Shown here piece after piece: positions 55,801 to 63,980 of a stretch of DNA of 64,000 nt (position 1 is the stretch's first letter; each line of letters starts with the position of its first letter). A program made the translations under genes and the position numbers. Below the pieces are notes generated by a model. The model saw nothing but the letters and a program-made list of their open reading frames with translations. It had not been told where the DNA came from and searched no databases. This stretch comes from an uncultured Emticicia sp. (GTDB lineage Bacteria; Bacteroidota; Bacteroidia; Cytophagales; Spirosomataceae), in assembly GCF_937903345.1 (NCBI RefSeq), contig NZ_CALCZQ010000063.1, forward strand, positions 68,076-132,075, in the 5' to 3' direction.

Positions 55801-56148
55801 GTTGGAAAAAGATTCAGATTGAGCAATTTGTACTTTGAGCAAAGTAGTTCACAAATTGAGCCTCAATCTTTAGCTCAACTTGATAATTTGTTCAATATCA
55901 TGAAATTAAACCCAAAATTAAAACTCGAAATAGTTGGATATACCGATAATAACGGTGATCCTCGCTTAAATCTGGCATTATCACACTTTAGAGCGACGGT
56001 TGTTTCAAACTATCTGTTTAATAAAGGTATAGCGGCAAATAGAATAAAAGCAATTGGTAAAGGACAAGAAGATCCAATTGCTCCAAATGATACTGAAGAT
56101 AATCGTACAAAAAATCGACGTGTTGAATTTGTAATTATTGAAAATTAA
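52861..56148 (+). CDS. OmpA-family protein with about ten repeated beta domains
   Basis: I choose ATG 52861 (MTLIFINLYLLLASINIP), 1,095 residues; the frame is open to a TTG at 52828. After the signal come about ten units of 90-100 residues, each ending in a motif such as IKAQLDGY, IEANGY, VWADGY, VEAEGY, INADGY, LTPSGY, VEAPGY. They look like carboxypeptidase-regulatory or PEGA-type sandwich domains. A Lys/Glu-rich linker (about 915-985) leads to an OmpA C-terminal domain (LYFEQSSSQIEPQSLAQL, ALSHFRATVVSNYL and NRRVEFVI) that binds peptidoglycan. It probably spans from the outer membrane or surface to the wall. The number of repeats is my count by eye. Confidence 0.85.
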   Translation: MTLIFINLYLLLASINIPVLENLIFASKTSRNTPFIEVPLNLSAKDKRNNIQLRPKFTVLSIADGKAIPLSEVAGKFSVMVRTGESYKIKAQLDGYITEEKTQKIDTDQGKEGLNVVLEMEPQPSTILILNALDETTGDKIDATFTITAGDKSYTGRTEKGVPYYKLNITKTDLYTVEVNSNSHKPKRESFIIEIGDSSRSYRKEIRLKKNVNSVKIQIVDDKKQVLKGVRLKITNIGDSLDLLNKSLPEGEAIVAFDPTKSYSLSIDQPGFSSVKLDFKAANQNDLVITMLEESFFSFGAYDKISGKRISANFKISIKDKIQEIQGATDSDVKFKATEKGIYTIEVSHPSYITNKQQYNLENLSAGKINQKIMLESIFDEYIILVVDSEDKQMIQGSDVKIFDDLNQPVQLQLNDKTGEFKVVLEKNKNYFYKIEANGYMEKTGALQRSSGKLISISLEKVFQTLLYLAIDGITKKRIEAKYKLIRPDQEALFGTSDANQKYKVDLFPQKNYILEVWADGYKTLSNNLGFEAGKTEKNEIKIVELQKDNYSFTFKVVEAQKKLALNNAVFSVLNFNTNQPVVSTNLKNSFTVNLLVTETYYVMVEAEGYEKSLQKINVKALASNSLFEQEIPLFKNNFDKTKLIVQDESKGGYVANANLRIFNANNETIPIVANPLSTHWFAVLKNNESYNIEINADGYLPYKGILPKITSNKTIKIKIKKLPTQEVLFAPVDALTKKDLVAEFKITSGGEVVNGKLLQGGTQMKATFIKNKTYEIELTPSGYKTYKDTVNLTNAVNGVITIRLKKETYAFVFKALDSIKRQPIPNVSLKLTDEANQSLMTKYSLETQDFQANLIPDKKYKVEVEAPGYEVYTEIVDVTSLASNSDFKRELLMLKKEVEKKVEPKPEEQKRVEQKTEPINQIENNFKEVATVPEKIVEKKLEDDIKKVEKKDEKTYIDKAEVITDEDFNVKVKKFENLDVGKRFRLSNLYFEQSSSQIEPQSLAQLDNLFNIMKLNPKLKLEIVGYTDNNGDPRLNLALSHFRATVVSNYLFNKGIAANRIKAIGKGQEDPIAPNDTEDNRTKNRRVEFVIIEN

Positions 56149-56169
56149 AATAAAAAAAATAGAATTTTT

Positions 56170-56215
56170 GCAACGATCAAAGCAAATCATTCTCGGGTCG
56201 TTGCTCTTTTTATTC
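56170..56215. terminator. Hairpin at the ompA-like/Sua5 junction
   Basis: GCAACGA (56170-56176) pairs with TCGTTGC (56198-56204) and is followed by CTTTTTATT. It overlaps the last codons of the convergent Sua5 gene and fits a terminator of the OmpA-family gene. Confidence 0.6.
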
Positions 56216-57143
56216 GATCGTTTATTGCTCTTCCGAGTCCTATTTCAGGAAGTAGTTCAGTATATATTTTATCAAAACCACGTGCATCAAGCAGTCGCAA
56301 ATAGGAGAATAAGTTCTTGGCTGCTTCGCTCAAATCGCCAGATGTTGAAAGCAAAAGTTGGTTTTCAAAAGGAATGTGGGCGTGAAACTTATCAAAACCC
56401 AAATAACCAATTTTACGTATATCCTCTTCCAGCAATAACCAATCACCAATCATAAGTAACCGAGTATGTGGAGCATAGTGACTTTTGAGCATCCCAGGTG
56501 CTTTTGGGTTTGATGTTGAATTTTCTTCAATTCTAACCTTTCCGACAATCGATTCAATTTCTTCAATTGCTAAACCTCCTTTTCTAAGTACTACGATTTC
56601 ACCATCAAAAAATCCAATTATCGAAGACTCAATACCGACCTTACATTCTCCTCCATTAATAATATACTTTATCTTATCACCCAACTGATTATCCACATGG
56701 TGAGCAGAAGTTGGGGAAATATATCCAAAAGGATTAGCACTTGGAGCAGCTAATGGAAAGTTTAAATTTTGTAATAACTCCAAAGCTAAAGGATGATTTG
56801 GAATTCTGACAGCAACAGTATCAAGTCCTGAGGTGACTAAATCAGAAATGATTTCTTTTTTTGGCAAAAGTAAAGTCAAAGGACCCGGCATAAAATGCCT
56901 TGCTAAAAGATGTGCCTGTTCAGGAATCTCCCTAACAAATTCATGCACTCGCTCCATACTTGATGTATGTAAGATTAGTGGATCGAAAGTCGGGCGATTT
57001 TTTACGGTAAAAATCTTTGTAATTGCTTCTGTATTGTAAGCATTTCCAGCTAATCCATAGACTGTTTCGGTCGGTAAACCAACCAAATCGCCAGCCATTA
57101 ACACCTCAATTGCTTGTATTAAATCGTCTCCTATTATTGCCAT
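56187..57143 (-). CDS. Threonylcarbamoyl-AMP synthase (Sua5/TsaC type)
   Basis: It makes threonylcarbamoyl-AMP for the t6A modification of tRNAs that read ANN codons. The 318-residue length means the Sua5 type, with the YrdC domain (LPTETVYGLAGNA, KNRPTFDPLIL, PGPLTLLLP, AAPSANPFG, GVESSI-like VGIESSI) and the C-terminal Sua5 domain with PGMLKSHYAPHTRL. The ATG at 57143 shares one base with the stop of the upstream GNAT gene. A TTG at 57146 adds one Met in the frame only. Confidence 0.94.
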   Translation of the reverse strand: MAIIGDDLIQAIEVLMAGDLVGLPTETVYGLAGNAYNTEAITKIFTVKNRPTFDPLILHTSSMERVHEFVREIPEQAHLLARHFMPGPLTLLLPKKEIISDLVTSGLDTVAVRIPNHPLALELLQNLNFPLAAPSANPFGYISPTSAHHVDNQLGDKIKYIINGGECKVGIESSIIGFFDGEIVVLRKGGLAIEEIESIVGKVRIEENSTSNPKAPGMLKSHYAPHTRLLMIGDWLLLEEDIRKIGYLGFDKFHAHIPFENQLLLSTSGDLSEAAKNLFSYLRLLDARGFDKIYTELLPEIGLGRAINDRIKRATTRE

Positions 57144-57616
57144 CAAACTAATTCATTTACAAAATAAACAATATCAGGTTCTGGGTTAAAATTATACGGA
57201 AGCGTTTCTCTAAAACCCATAGAAACATATAGATAGTTTGCCGACTTTAAACGCCTTAAAGTATCAAGCTTTATTGTTGAATAACCTTTATTTTTTGCTT
57301 CTTCCATTAATTTATTTGCCAACATTTTGCCAATTCCCAAACCTCTAAATTCAGTTTTAACAAACAAACGTTTCATTTCGCAAACACCAACTTCGAGTTT
57401 CCAAAGTGCAATACAACCTGCTGCTTGCCCCCCTACTTTAGCCAAGAAAATTGAACCTTCGGGTTCAGCGTATTTAGCTGGTAACTTGGCCAATTCGTTC
57501 TCAAAGTCTTGAAAATCAAGACTTATCTGCAAAAACTCAACGTATTCTCTGAAAAGTTGTTTTACATCTTCTAAATCTTGATCATTACGTATTTTATCTA
57601 TTTCAATCTTTCTCAT
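57143..57616 (-). CDS. GNAT family N-acetyltransferase
   Basis: The 157-residue protein has the acetyl-CoA-binding motif RGLGIGKMLANKLMEEAKN (R-x-x-G-x-G/A) near 95 and the MGFRETLPY segment at the end. Its substrate is not known. It lies between truA and the Sua5 gene, overlapping the latter by one base, and is transcribed with both. Confidence 0.88.
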   Translation of the reverse strand: MRKIEIDKIRNDQDLEDVKQLFREYVEFLQISLDFQDFENELAKLPAKYAEPEGSIFLAKVGGQAAGCIALWKLEVGVCEMKRLFVKTEFRGLGIGKMLANKLMEEAKNKGYSTIKLDTLRRLKSANYLYVSMGFRETLPYNFNPEPDIVYFVNELV

Positions 57617-57619
57617 TCC

Positions 57620-58354
57620 TTAAAATTTATAGCCAACCTCAACCAATGTCAAACCTTCGGGAGGAACTGCCCTGCCAGCATTATTTCTATTTTTAGAAAT
57701 AATTATTTGTTCAAAATCGGCTAAACTCAATCTTCCAGCACCAATTTCGATCATTGTTCCTACAATAGTCCTCACCATTCCTCTTAAAAATCTATCAGCT
57801 TTTATATGAAACAACAAAGTTTGTTCAAGTTGTTCCCAATACGCAAATTCAATTCTACAATTAAAAGTCTGCACATCGGTTTTTACCTTACTAAAGCATT
57901 GAAAATCAAAATATCGTTTCATTAACTCTCCAGCTTTATTCATCAAATCAATATTTAACTCGGATTTGAAAAAATAGGACGTTTCATAACCAAATGGAGT
58001 TTTCTGTTGTTGAATTCTATAAACATATCGTCGATAAGTAGCATCAAATCGTGAGTGAAACTCATTCGAGACAAGCATTATTTGATGAATCGCAATATCT
58101 TTCGATAAAATTCCATTGAGACTGTTTACAATCCTGTAAGGATCTTCAATAACCTTTTCAATGTCAAAATGAGCAAATTGTTGAGCAGCGTGTACACCAG
58201 TATCAGTTCGACTGCTACCTGTAATTTCAATCTTTTCTTTGAGCACAATTGACAATCCTTTTTCGATACACGCTTGCACAGTGGTTGCATTTGGTTGAAT
58301 CTGCCAACCGTGAAACGAACTCCCTCTATATGAACATTCGATTAAATAACGCAT
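57620..58354 (-). CDS. truA: tRNA pseudouridine(38-40) synthase TruA
   Basis: TruA isomerises uridines 38-40 in the anticodon stem. The 244-residue product has the catalytic Asp51 in GSSRTDTGVHAAQ and the family start YRGSSFHGWQIQPN. The final FLRGMVRTIVGTMIEIG is also conserved. It starts the truA-GNAT-Sua5 group, all acting on tRNA or translation except the GNAT gene of unknown target. Confidence 0.95.
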   Translation of the reverse strand: MRYLIECSYRGSSFHGWQIQPNATTVQACIEKGLSIVLKEKIEITGSSRTDTGVHAAQQFAHFDIEKVIEDPYRIVNSLNGILSKDIAIHQIMLVSNEFHSRFDATYRRYVYRIQQQKTPFGYETSYFFKSELNIDLMNKAGELMKRYFDFQCFSKVKTDVQTFNCRIEFAYWEQLEQTLLFHIKADRFLRGMVRTIVGTMIEIGAGRLSLADFEQIIISKNRNNAGRAVPPEGLTLVEVGYKF

Positions 58355-58640
58355 GTTGCAAATTTACGATTTAAGAATTTAAAAAGAAAAAAAGTAGTTG
58401 TAACAACAAATTTAAATTTTAAATTACCAAAAATAGACAACTACTTGACTATCAAAAAGATAAGCATAAAACGTGCAAAGCAAATTAAGCTTCACCGCTA
58501 ATTATTCAATATTATTTAATAAATTGAGGGAAAATCTTATCCACATCGTGGAACATTTTACCCACAGCGTGGAACATTTAATTGTTTCTTAACATTAAAA
58601 GTCTGATATTTGAGGCAGTAATTTTCTCTAACCACAAGAA
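58355..58640. promoter_or_regulatory. Divergent intergenic region between truA and parA
   Basis: 286 bp. The first 80 bp are very AT-rich. The last 100 bp hold two 21-bp tandem repeats listed separately. Both promoters must lie here. No small gene was seen. Confidence 0.5.
58537..58578 (+). repeat. Two 21-bp tandem repeats upstream of parA
   Basis: The units 58537-58557 and 58558-58578 match at 19 of 21 bases. Each contains a DnaA-box-like nonamer (TTATCCACA, a perfect match to the classical box, and TTACCCACA, one mismatch) followed by (T/G)CGTGGAACATT, which holds a half of a parS-type palindrome (GTGGAACA). They end 62 bp before the parA start. Exact two-turn spacing suggests repeated protein binding. 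Confidence 0.7.
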
Positions 58641-59423
58641 ATGGGAAAAATAATAGCAATTGCCAATCAAAAGGGTGGTGTAGGCAAAACCACAACCACA
58701 ATTAATCTTGCAGCCAGTTTGGCTGCTCTCGAATTCCGTACACTCATCATTGATGCAGACCCTCAGGCTAACGCCACTTCTGGATTGGGTTTTAATCCAA
58801 AGGAGGTGGAAAATAGCATATATGAGTGTATGGTGGACGATATTCGTCCACGTGATATTATCATTGAAACTGATTTTCCTAATCTTGATTTGCTGCCATC
58901 GCACATCGATTTGGTTGGTGCCGAAATTGAGATGATTAACCTTCCGAAACGTGAAGAAAAAATGAAAGAGTCGCTCATGGACGTAAAAGACATGTACGAT
59001 TTTATCATTATTGATTGTTCGCCGTCATTGGGATTAATCGTTATCAATAGCCTAACCGCTGCTGATTCAGTCATTGTACCTGTTCAGTGCGAATACTTTG
59101 CCTTAGAAGGTCTCGGAAAGTTATTGAATACCATCAAAATTATTCAACAACGCCTGAACCCTGCTTTAACTATTGAAGGAATTTTGCTGACGATGTATGA
59201 TTTGAGGGTGCGATTATCAAACCAGGTTGTACATGAAGTTACCACACACTTCAAAAATATGGTTTTTCAAACACTAATTCCACGAAACATCCGACTTTCA
59301 GAATCTCCAAGCTATGGAGTTCCCGCACTTGCTCAAGATGCTGATAGTAAAGGTGCAATTAGTTATCTGAACCTCGCACGTGAAATTTTGGTCAAAAATG
59401 GAAAACTCGGAGTTGACAACTAA
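58641..59423 (+). CDS. parA: Chromosome partitioning ATPase ParA (Soj)
   Basis: This 260-residue deviant Walker ATPase separates chromosome origins together with ParB. It has the deviant Walker A KGGVGKTTTTINLA at residues 11-24, IDADPQANATSGLG near 39, and IIDCSPSLGLI near 118. There is no N-terminal DNA-binding extension, so it is the chromosomal type. parB follows after 68 bp. The 21-bp repeats lie upstream. Confidence 0.96.
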   Translation: MGKIIAIANQKGGVGKTTTTINLAASLAALEFRTLIIDADPQANATSGLGFNPKEVENSIYECMVDDIRPRDIIIETDFPNLDLLPSHIDLVGAEIEMINLPKREEKMKESLMDVKDMYDFIIIDCSPSLGLIVINSLTAADSVIVPVQCEYFALEGLGKLLNTIKIIQQRLNPALTIEGILLTMYDLRVRLSNQVVHEVTTHFKNMVFQTLIPRNIRLSESPSYGVPALAQDADSKGAISYLNLAREILVKNGKLGVDN

Positions 59424-59491
59424 CAATTATCTATCAACAATTAGTAATGGAGTAAAAAGCGACTTTGCTTATTTACTTATTTCAAAGATAT

Positions 59492-60427
59492 ATGGAGCCT
59501 AGGTTAGGAAATACAAAAAAAAGCATGACTGGACTTGGAAGAGGTCTGGGGGCATTATTATCGGATTCGGGTTCGGAAAAAGGTTCAGAAAAAAGTTTTG
59601 AAACGCCAGTACCTCGGCGGATGGAAGCTATGAGTTCGATGCACGAAATCATGATTGAATCAGTTGAAACTAATCCATTTCAACCACGTACACATTTCGA
59701 CCAGGAAGCATTACAAGAATTAGCCGAGTCAATAAAAGTTTTGGGAATTATACAGCCCATCACTGTTAAAGAATCAAGTCCTGGGAAATACACTCTTATT
59801 TCGGGGGAAAGACGTTTACAAGCGTCAAAATTGGCGGGATTCAGCAAAATCCCGGCATATATTCGAACTGCCAACGACCAGCAAATGCTTGAAATGGCTC
59901 TCATCGAAAATATTCAACGTGAAAACTTGAATGCTATCGAGATTGCTCTAAGTTATCACCGTTTGTTGAGCGAATTCCAATTGAAACAAGAAGAATTAGG
60001 CGATAGAGTTGGAAAAAACCGAACCACAGTAAATAATTATTTGAGGCTCTTGAAATTGCCAGATGTAATTCAGGCGGCTGTCAGAGATAGTGAAATTTCG
60101 ATGGGTCATGCTCGTGCCTTAATTAATATTGATAATCACGAAACGCAGATTAAACTTTTCAATAAGATTGTTCAAGAAAATTGGTCAGTACGAAAGGTTG
60201 AAGATGAAGTACGTAGGTTGACATTGATCATTCCAGAAGAAGGAAAAGCAACTCGTCAAGTGACGATAAAACAAGAGATTTCTTCTTTACAATTCAGATT
60301 ACAGGGTTATTTTGGAACCAAAGTTTTGGTAAAAGCCGATGATAAACACAAAGGCGAAATAAAAATTCCATTTACCTCAAAAGAAGAACTCGACAAAATC
60401 CTTAATGCAATTAAAGTTAACGATTGA
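59492..60427 (+). CDS. parB: Chromosome partitioning protein ParB (Spo0J)
   Basis: I choose ATG 59492 (MEPRLGNTKKSMTGLGRGLGAL), 311 residues; the frame extends upstream to a TTG at 59465, and another Met is at 59525. ParB clamps around parS DNA with CTP. The N-terminal domain has NPFQPRTHFD and the CTP-binding box read as SGERRLQASKLAGF, where many ParB have GERRxRA. The HTH region RVGKNRTTVNNYLRLLKLP and ISMGHARALI is clear, and the C-terminal dimer domain has the usual basic end. Confidence 0.95.
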   Translation: MEPRLGNTKKSMTGLGRGLGALLSDSGSEKGSEKSFETPVPRRMEAMSSMHEIMIESVETNPFQPRTHFDQEALQELAESIKVLGIIQPITVKESSPGKYTLISGERRLQASKLAGFSKIPAYIRTANDQQMLEMALIENIQRENLNAIEIALSYHRLLSEFQLKQEELGDRVGKNRTTVNNYLRLLKLPDVIQAAVRDSEISMGHARALINIDNHETQIKLFNKIVQENWSVRKVEDEVRRLTLIIPEEGKATRQVTIKQEISSLQFRLQGYFGTKVLVKADDKHKGEIKIPFTSKEELDKILNAIKVND

Positions 60428-60511
60428 TTTGTTAAGGAATGTTAAATACTTGATTTTATGATATATTTACGCACAAACGTGAACGTTATAAAATCAAAAA
60501 TTTAAAACATA

Positions 60512-61132
60512 ATGATAAGGATTTTAATCGCCTTTTTCTTGATTTCAGTTACTAGTTTTGCACAAAAACTTGATACAACCAAAATATTAAGTACTACAAA
60601 AGCAGTAGTTGATACAACAAAGAAGCTAAGTTTTCTTAAAAACGCACTAAAAACTGATAGTTCTAACAAAAGAAGTGTCCCACGAACCGTACTTTTACGC
60701 TCTTTGGTACTTCCAGGTTGGGGTCAAGCAACCAACAAACAATATTGGGTAATTCCAATCGTTTATTCAGCGGCTGTAGGCGGGGTTTATACCATTTGGT
60801 GGAATAATGACAGGTATAAATTCTATAAAAGTTTTTTATCACAGATTATTATCGAAAAAAAAACAGAGGTTTACATTCCTGTAAAAGGTGAGTTACGTGG
60901 CCCATTTGTACAGACACAAATAGAACCAGCGGTTAAAGCATACCGCCGACAAAGAGACCTTTCATGGATAGGTATCGCAGTCGGCTGGACCTTACAGGCG
61001 ATTCAAGCAAATGTATCTGCCCACCTAAAAGGTTTCGACATGAATGAAGATATTTCGATAAAACTTGAACCTGCTTTAGAATCTTCATCATTCGGAACTT
61101 CCGCTGGTGTAAAACTTAGATTAAATTTTTAA
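60512..61132 (+). CDS. DUF5683 domain-containing protein
   Basis: The 206-residue product has a signal or anchor at its start and the DUF5683 core around residues 65-105: RTVLLRSLVLPGWGQATNKQ, YSAAVGGVYTIWWNN with two short membrane segments. The gene is commonly found between parB and dapB in Bacteroidota. Function is unknown. Its conserved place suggests a link with envelope or chromosome processes, but this is only neighbour evidence. Confidence 0.88.
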   Translation: MIRILIAFFLISVTSFAQKLDTTKILSTTKAVVDTTKKLSFLKNALKTDSSNKRSVPRTVLLRSLVLPGWGQATNKQYWVIPIVYSAAVGGVYTIWWNNDRYKFYKSFLSQIIIEKKTEVYIPVKGELRGPFVQTQIEPAVKAYRRQRDLSWIGIAVGWTLQAIQANVSAHLKGFDMNEDISIKLEPALESSSFGTSAGVKLRLNF

Positions 61133-61160
61133 TATTTCAAATAATTTACAAGCTGGAAGT

Positions 61161-61880
61161 ATGCGAATTGCACTTTTAGGATACGGGAAAATGGGTAAAG
61201 TAATCGAACAAATTGCTTTAGAAAGAGGTCACGAAATTTCATTAAAAATTGATATAAGTAACCGTACCGAAATCCTTTCACTTAATCGAGAAAACACTGA
61301 TGTCGTTATTGAGTTTAGTTCGCCAGAATCGGCCTACGGAAATTTAAAATATTGCATGGAGTTTGGCATTCCGACTGTAAGCGGTACAACGGGTTGGCTT
61401 CAACATAAACCCGAAATCGAAAAACTTTGTGTAGAAAACAAAGCAGCGTTTTTTTATGCTTCCAATTATAGCATTGGCGTAAATCTTTTCTTCGAGCTAA
61501 ATAAAACTTTGGCACGTTTAATGAATCCATACAAAGAATTTAAAGTTTCTACTAATGAGATTCACCATACTGAGAAAAAAGATGCTCCAAGTGGTACTGC
61601 TATTACATTAGCCGAAGGGATTATTGACAATCTTTCGGAGAAAATTACGTGGGTAAATAATCAAATTGCGGAAACCAATGAAGTACCAATTTGGTCGTCA
61701 AGAGAAGGAAAAGTCCCAGGAACACATACTATAAAATATATTTCAGACGTTGACCAAATAGAAATTACGCACATTGCACATAGCCGTCATGGCTTTGCAC
61801 TCGGAGCAGTAATTTCGGCCGAATGGCTCAAAGACAAAGAAGGTGTCTTTGGAATGAACGAGCTTTTAGGATTGAAATAA
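61161..61880 (+). CDS. dapB: 4-hydroxy-tetrahydrodipicolinate reductase
   Basis: DapB makes tetrahydrodipicolinate for lysine and meso-diaminopimelate (cell wall) synthesis. The 239-residue product has the NAD(P)-binding GYGKMGKVI at residues 7-15, SGTTGW near 76, and the catalytic and substrate-binding EIHHTEKKDAPSGTA near 135. It follows the DUF5683 gene after 28 bp and leads to lepB. Confidence 0.95.
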   Translation: MRIALLGYGKMGKVIEQIALERGHEISLKIDISNRTEILSLNRENTDVVIEFSSPESAYGNLKYCMEFGIPTVSGTTGWLQHKPEIEKLCVENKAAFFYASNYSIGVNLFFELNKTLARLMNPYKEFKVSTNEIHHTEKKDAPSGTAITLAEGIIDNLSEKITWVNNQIAETNEVPIWSSREGKVPGTHTIKYISDVDQIEITHIAHSRHGFALGAVISAEWLKDKEGVFGMNELLGLK

Positions 61881-61927
61881 CCACAAAATAACCTTAAATA
61901 GATTCTAAAGTATTAATAATTATATCA

Positions 61928-63067
61928 ATGGCAGAAGTACAGACTAATACAAAACCAAAAAAGAAAAAATCAGCCATCAGAGAATGGTGGGATTCGGTGT
62001 TATTTGCAGTTGTTGCAGCAACACTCATCAGATGGATGTTTTTAGAAGCATATACCATTCCAACGGCGTCGATGGAAAAAAGCTTGTTAATCAATGACTT
62101 TCTTTTTGTGAGTAAATTACACTACGGTTCACGTACCCCAAAAACAATTTTACAAGTGCCGCTTACGCACCAAAAAATTTGGTTTACCGACCTTCCCTCT
62201 TATTCTACACTTATTCAATTACCGCAATTTCGTTTGCCGGGGTTTACGAATGTAAAAAATAACGATGTTGTAGTTTTCAATTATCCCGGTTGCCCAGAAA
62301 GACCCGATGAATTTGGCGGATTTGACAAATACCCTGTCGATTTACGTACCAATTATATTAAGCGTTGTGTAGGTATTGCTGGTGATGTACTCGAAGTACG
62401 TGATGGTCAAGTATTTATCAATGGTAAAATGTCGGACAATCCTGAAAAAATGCAAATGGAATATGCCATTGAAACGAATACGCAAGTAAATGAAAAGATT
62501 TTCAAGAAATACGAAATTACTGAGTTTGAGCAAGATATGCGAATGACTGATAAAACAATTTATTATGTTACGGCTTCAGCAAAAGCAGTGAGTGATATGA
62601 AAAATTTGGATTTTGTTAAGAGTGTAACACCAATGATTATGCCTAAAAGTGATTCGGCGGATATGCGTTATCCAACATTCCCTCACAATCCAAAACTTTT
62701 TCCATTTAATAGAGACAATTTCGGTCCAATTACAATTCCGAAAAAGGGAATGACCATAAACTTAGATGAGAAAAACATTGCACTATACAAAGGCGTAATT
62801 ACAACCTTTGATGGTAACGATAACGCCAAATACGCTGATGGTAAAATTACTTTGGATGGAAAAATAATCACTTCCTATACTTTCAAGCAAGATTATTTCT
62901 TTATGATGGGAGATAATCGCCATGGATCAGATGATTCACGTTTTTGGGGATTTGTGCCCGAAGACCATATTGTAGGAAAAGCTGTGTTTATTTGGATGTC
63001 AATCGACAGCGAAGGAAGTTTCTTAAATAAAATCCGTTGGAGTAGATTATTCTCGCTAATTAAATAA
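61928..63067 (+). CDS. lepB: Signal peptidase I
   Basis: LepB cuts signal peptides from exported proteins. This 379-residue form has one N-terminal membrane helix (SVLFAVVAATLIRWMFL), catalytic Ser near 48 in IPTASMEKSL, Lys near 145 in NYIKRCVGIAGD, and box E GDNRHGSDDSRFWGFVP near the end. A large insertion of about 120 residues between the Lys region and box E is common in Bacteroidota LepB. It ends the parA-parB-DUF5683-dapB-lepB group. Confidence 0.95.
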   Translation: MAEVQTNTKPKKKKSAIREWWDSVLFAVVAATLIRWMFLEAYTIPTASMEKSLLINDFLFVSKLHYGSRTPKTILQVPLTHQKIWFTDLPSYSTLIQLPQFRLPGFTNVKNNDVVVFNYPGCPERPDEFGGFDKYPVDLRTNYIKRCVGIAGDVLEVRDGQVFINGKMSDNPEKMQMEYAIETNTQVNEKIFKKYEITEFEQDMRMTDKTIYYVTASAKAVSDMKNLDFVKSVTPMIMPKSDSADMRYPTFPHNPKLFPFNRDNFGPITIPKKGMTINLDEKNIALYKGVITTFDGNDNAKYADGKITLDGKIITSYTFKQDYFFMMGDNRHGSDDSRFWGFVPEDHIVGKAVFIWMSIDSEGSFLNKIRWSRLFSLIK

Positions 63068-63195
63068 GGCACAGAGGTACAAAGTAGCAAAGGCACAAAG
63101 ATTAAACTTCTTTGTGCCTTTGATTTTTTTATCTTCCCAAAAAAATTTCTTTAACATAATATCTTTGAAGCTAAGTGCCTTTGTCACTCTGTGAC
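63068..63195. repeat. Intergenic palindrome after lepB, word AAAGGCACAAAG
   Basis: The inner part is a perfect 12-bp hairpin (AAAGGCACAAAG 63089-63100, CTTTGTGCCTTT 63110-63121) followed by T-rich sequence, so it can act as the lepB terminator. The outer arms (GGCACAGAGGTACAAAG on the left, GTGCCTTTGTCACTCTGTGAC on the right) are also complementary in parts. It lies between convergent lepB and ung. Confidence 0.75.
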
Positions 63196-63202
63196 TCATT
63201 TC

Positions 63203-63868
63203 CTACCACTCAACCTCCGCCAATCCCTTGCTTCTCAAATAATTGTTAGTTTGACTAAAGTGTTTATTTCCAAACCAACCCCCAAAATTAGCTGACATAG
63301 GCGATGGGTGCTTTGACTTCAATACCAAATGCTTGGACGAATCAATTATCTTGCCTTTATCTTGAGCATACTTTCCCCAAAGCAAAAACACCACATCTTC
63401 TTTCTCTTCATTAACACATCGAATTACGGCATCAGTGTACTGTTCCCAGCCTTTATTTTGATGCGACCCTGCACTTGATGCCTGCACCGTCAATGTTGAA
63501 TTTAATAAAAGTACACCTTGGTCGGCCCATCGCTCAAGATTACCATTTTTTGGGAATGGCACACCTAAATCATCGTTCAGTTCTTTAAAAATATTGATTA
63601 AAGACGGAGGAAAAGCAACACCATCATTCACTGAAAAACTTAAGCCATTAGCTTGGCGAGGACCATGGTAAGGGTCTTGACCTAAAATAACAACACGGGT
63701 TTTTTCAAATGTACATCTATCAAAGGCATTGAAAATTAAGCCTAAGGGTGGATAACATTCAGAAGTCTTATAAGCTTGATTAACAAAAATCATTAAATTT
63801 TCAAAATAAGGCTTTCCAAATTCGTTTCTTAACCTAACTCTCCAACTTTCTTCAATTGTTAAATCCAT
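63203..63868 (-). CDS. ung: Uracil-DNA glycosylase
   Basis: Ung removes uracil from DNA. The 221-residue family 1 enzyme has the water-activating Asp65 in GQDPYHGP, LLNSTLTVQ near 125, and the DNA-minor-groove loop KHPSPMSA near 185 with its His. The start (MDLTIEESWRVRL) is typical. It is convergent with lepB and stands alone. Confidence 0.96.
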   Translation of the reverse strand: MDLTIEESWRVRLRNEFGKPYFENLMIFVNQAYKTSECYPPLGLIFNAFDRCTFEKTRVVILGQDPYHGPRQANGLSFSVNDGVAFPPSLINIFKELNDDLGVPFPKNGNLERWADQGVLLLNSTLTVQASSAGSHQNKGWEQYTDAVIRCVNEEKEDVVFLLWGKYAQDKGKIIDSSKHLVLKSKHPSPMSANFGGWFGNKHFSQTNNYLRSKGLAEVEW

Positions 63869-63980
63869 ATAATTAAAAGTACGCTTATTTGAATAATTTT
63901 TGAAATTTATTGTAAAAATACGAATATTATTAATTAAAAATGAACATCTAGGTTTTTAAAAGAGATGTTTTCATTTAGTT

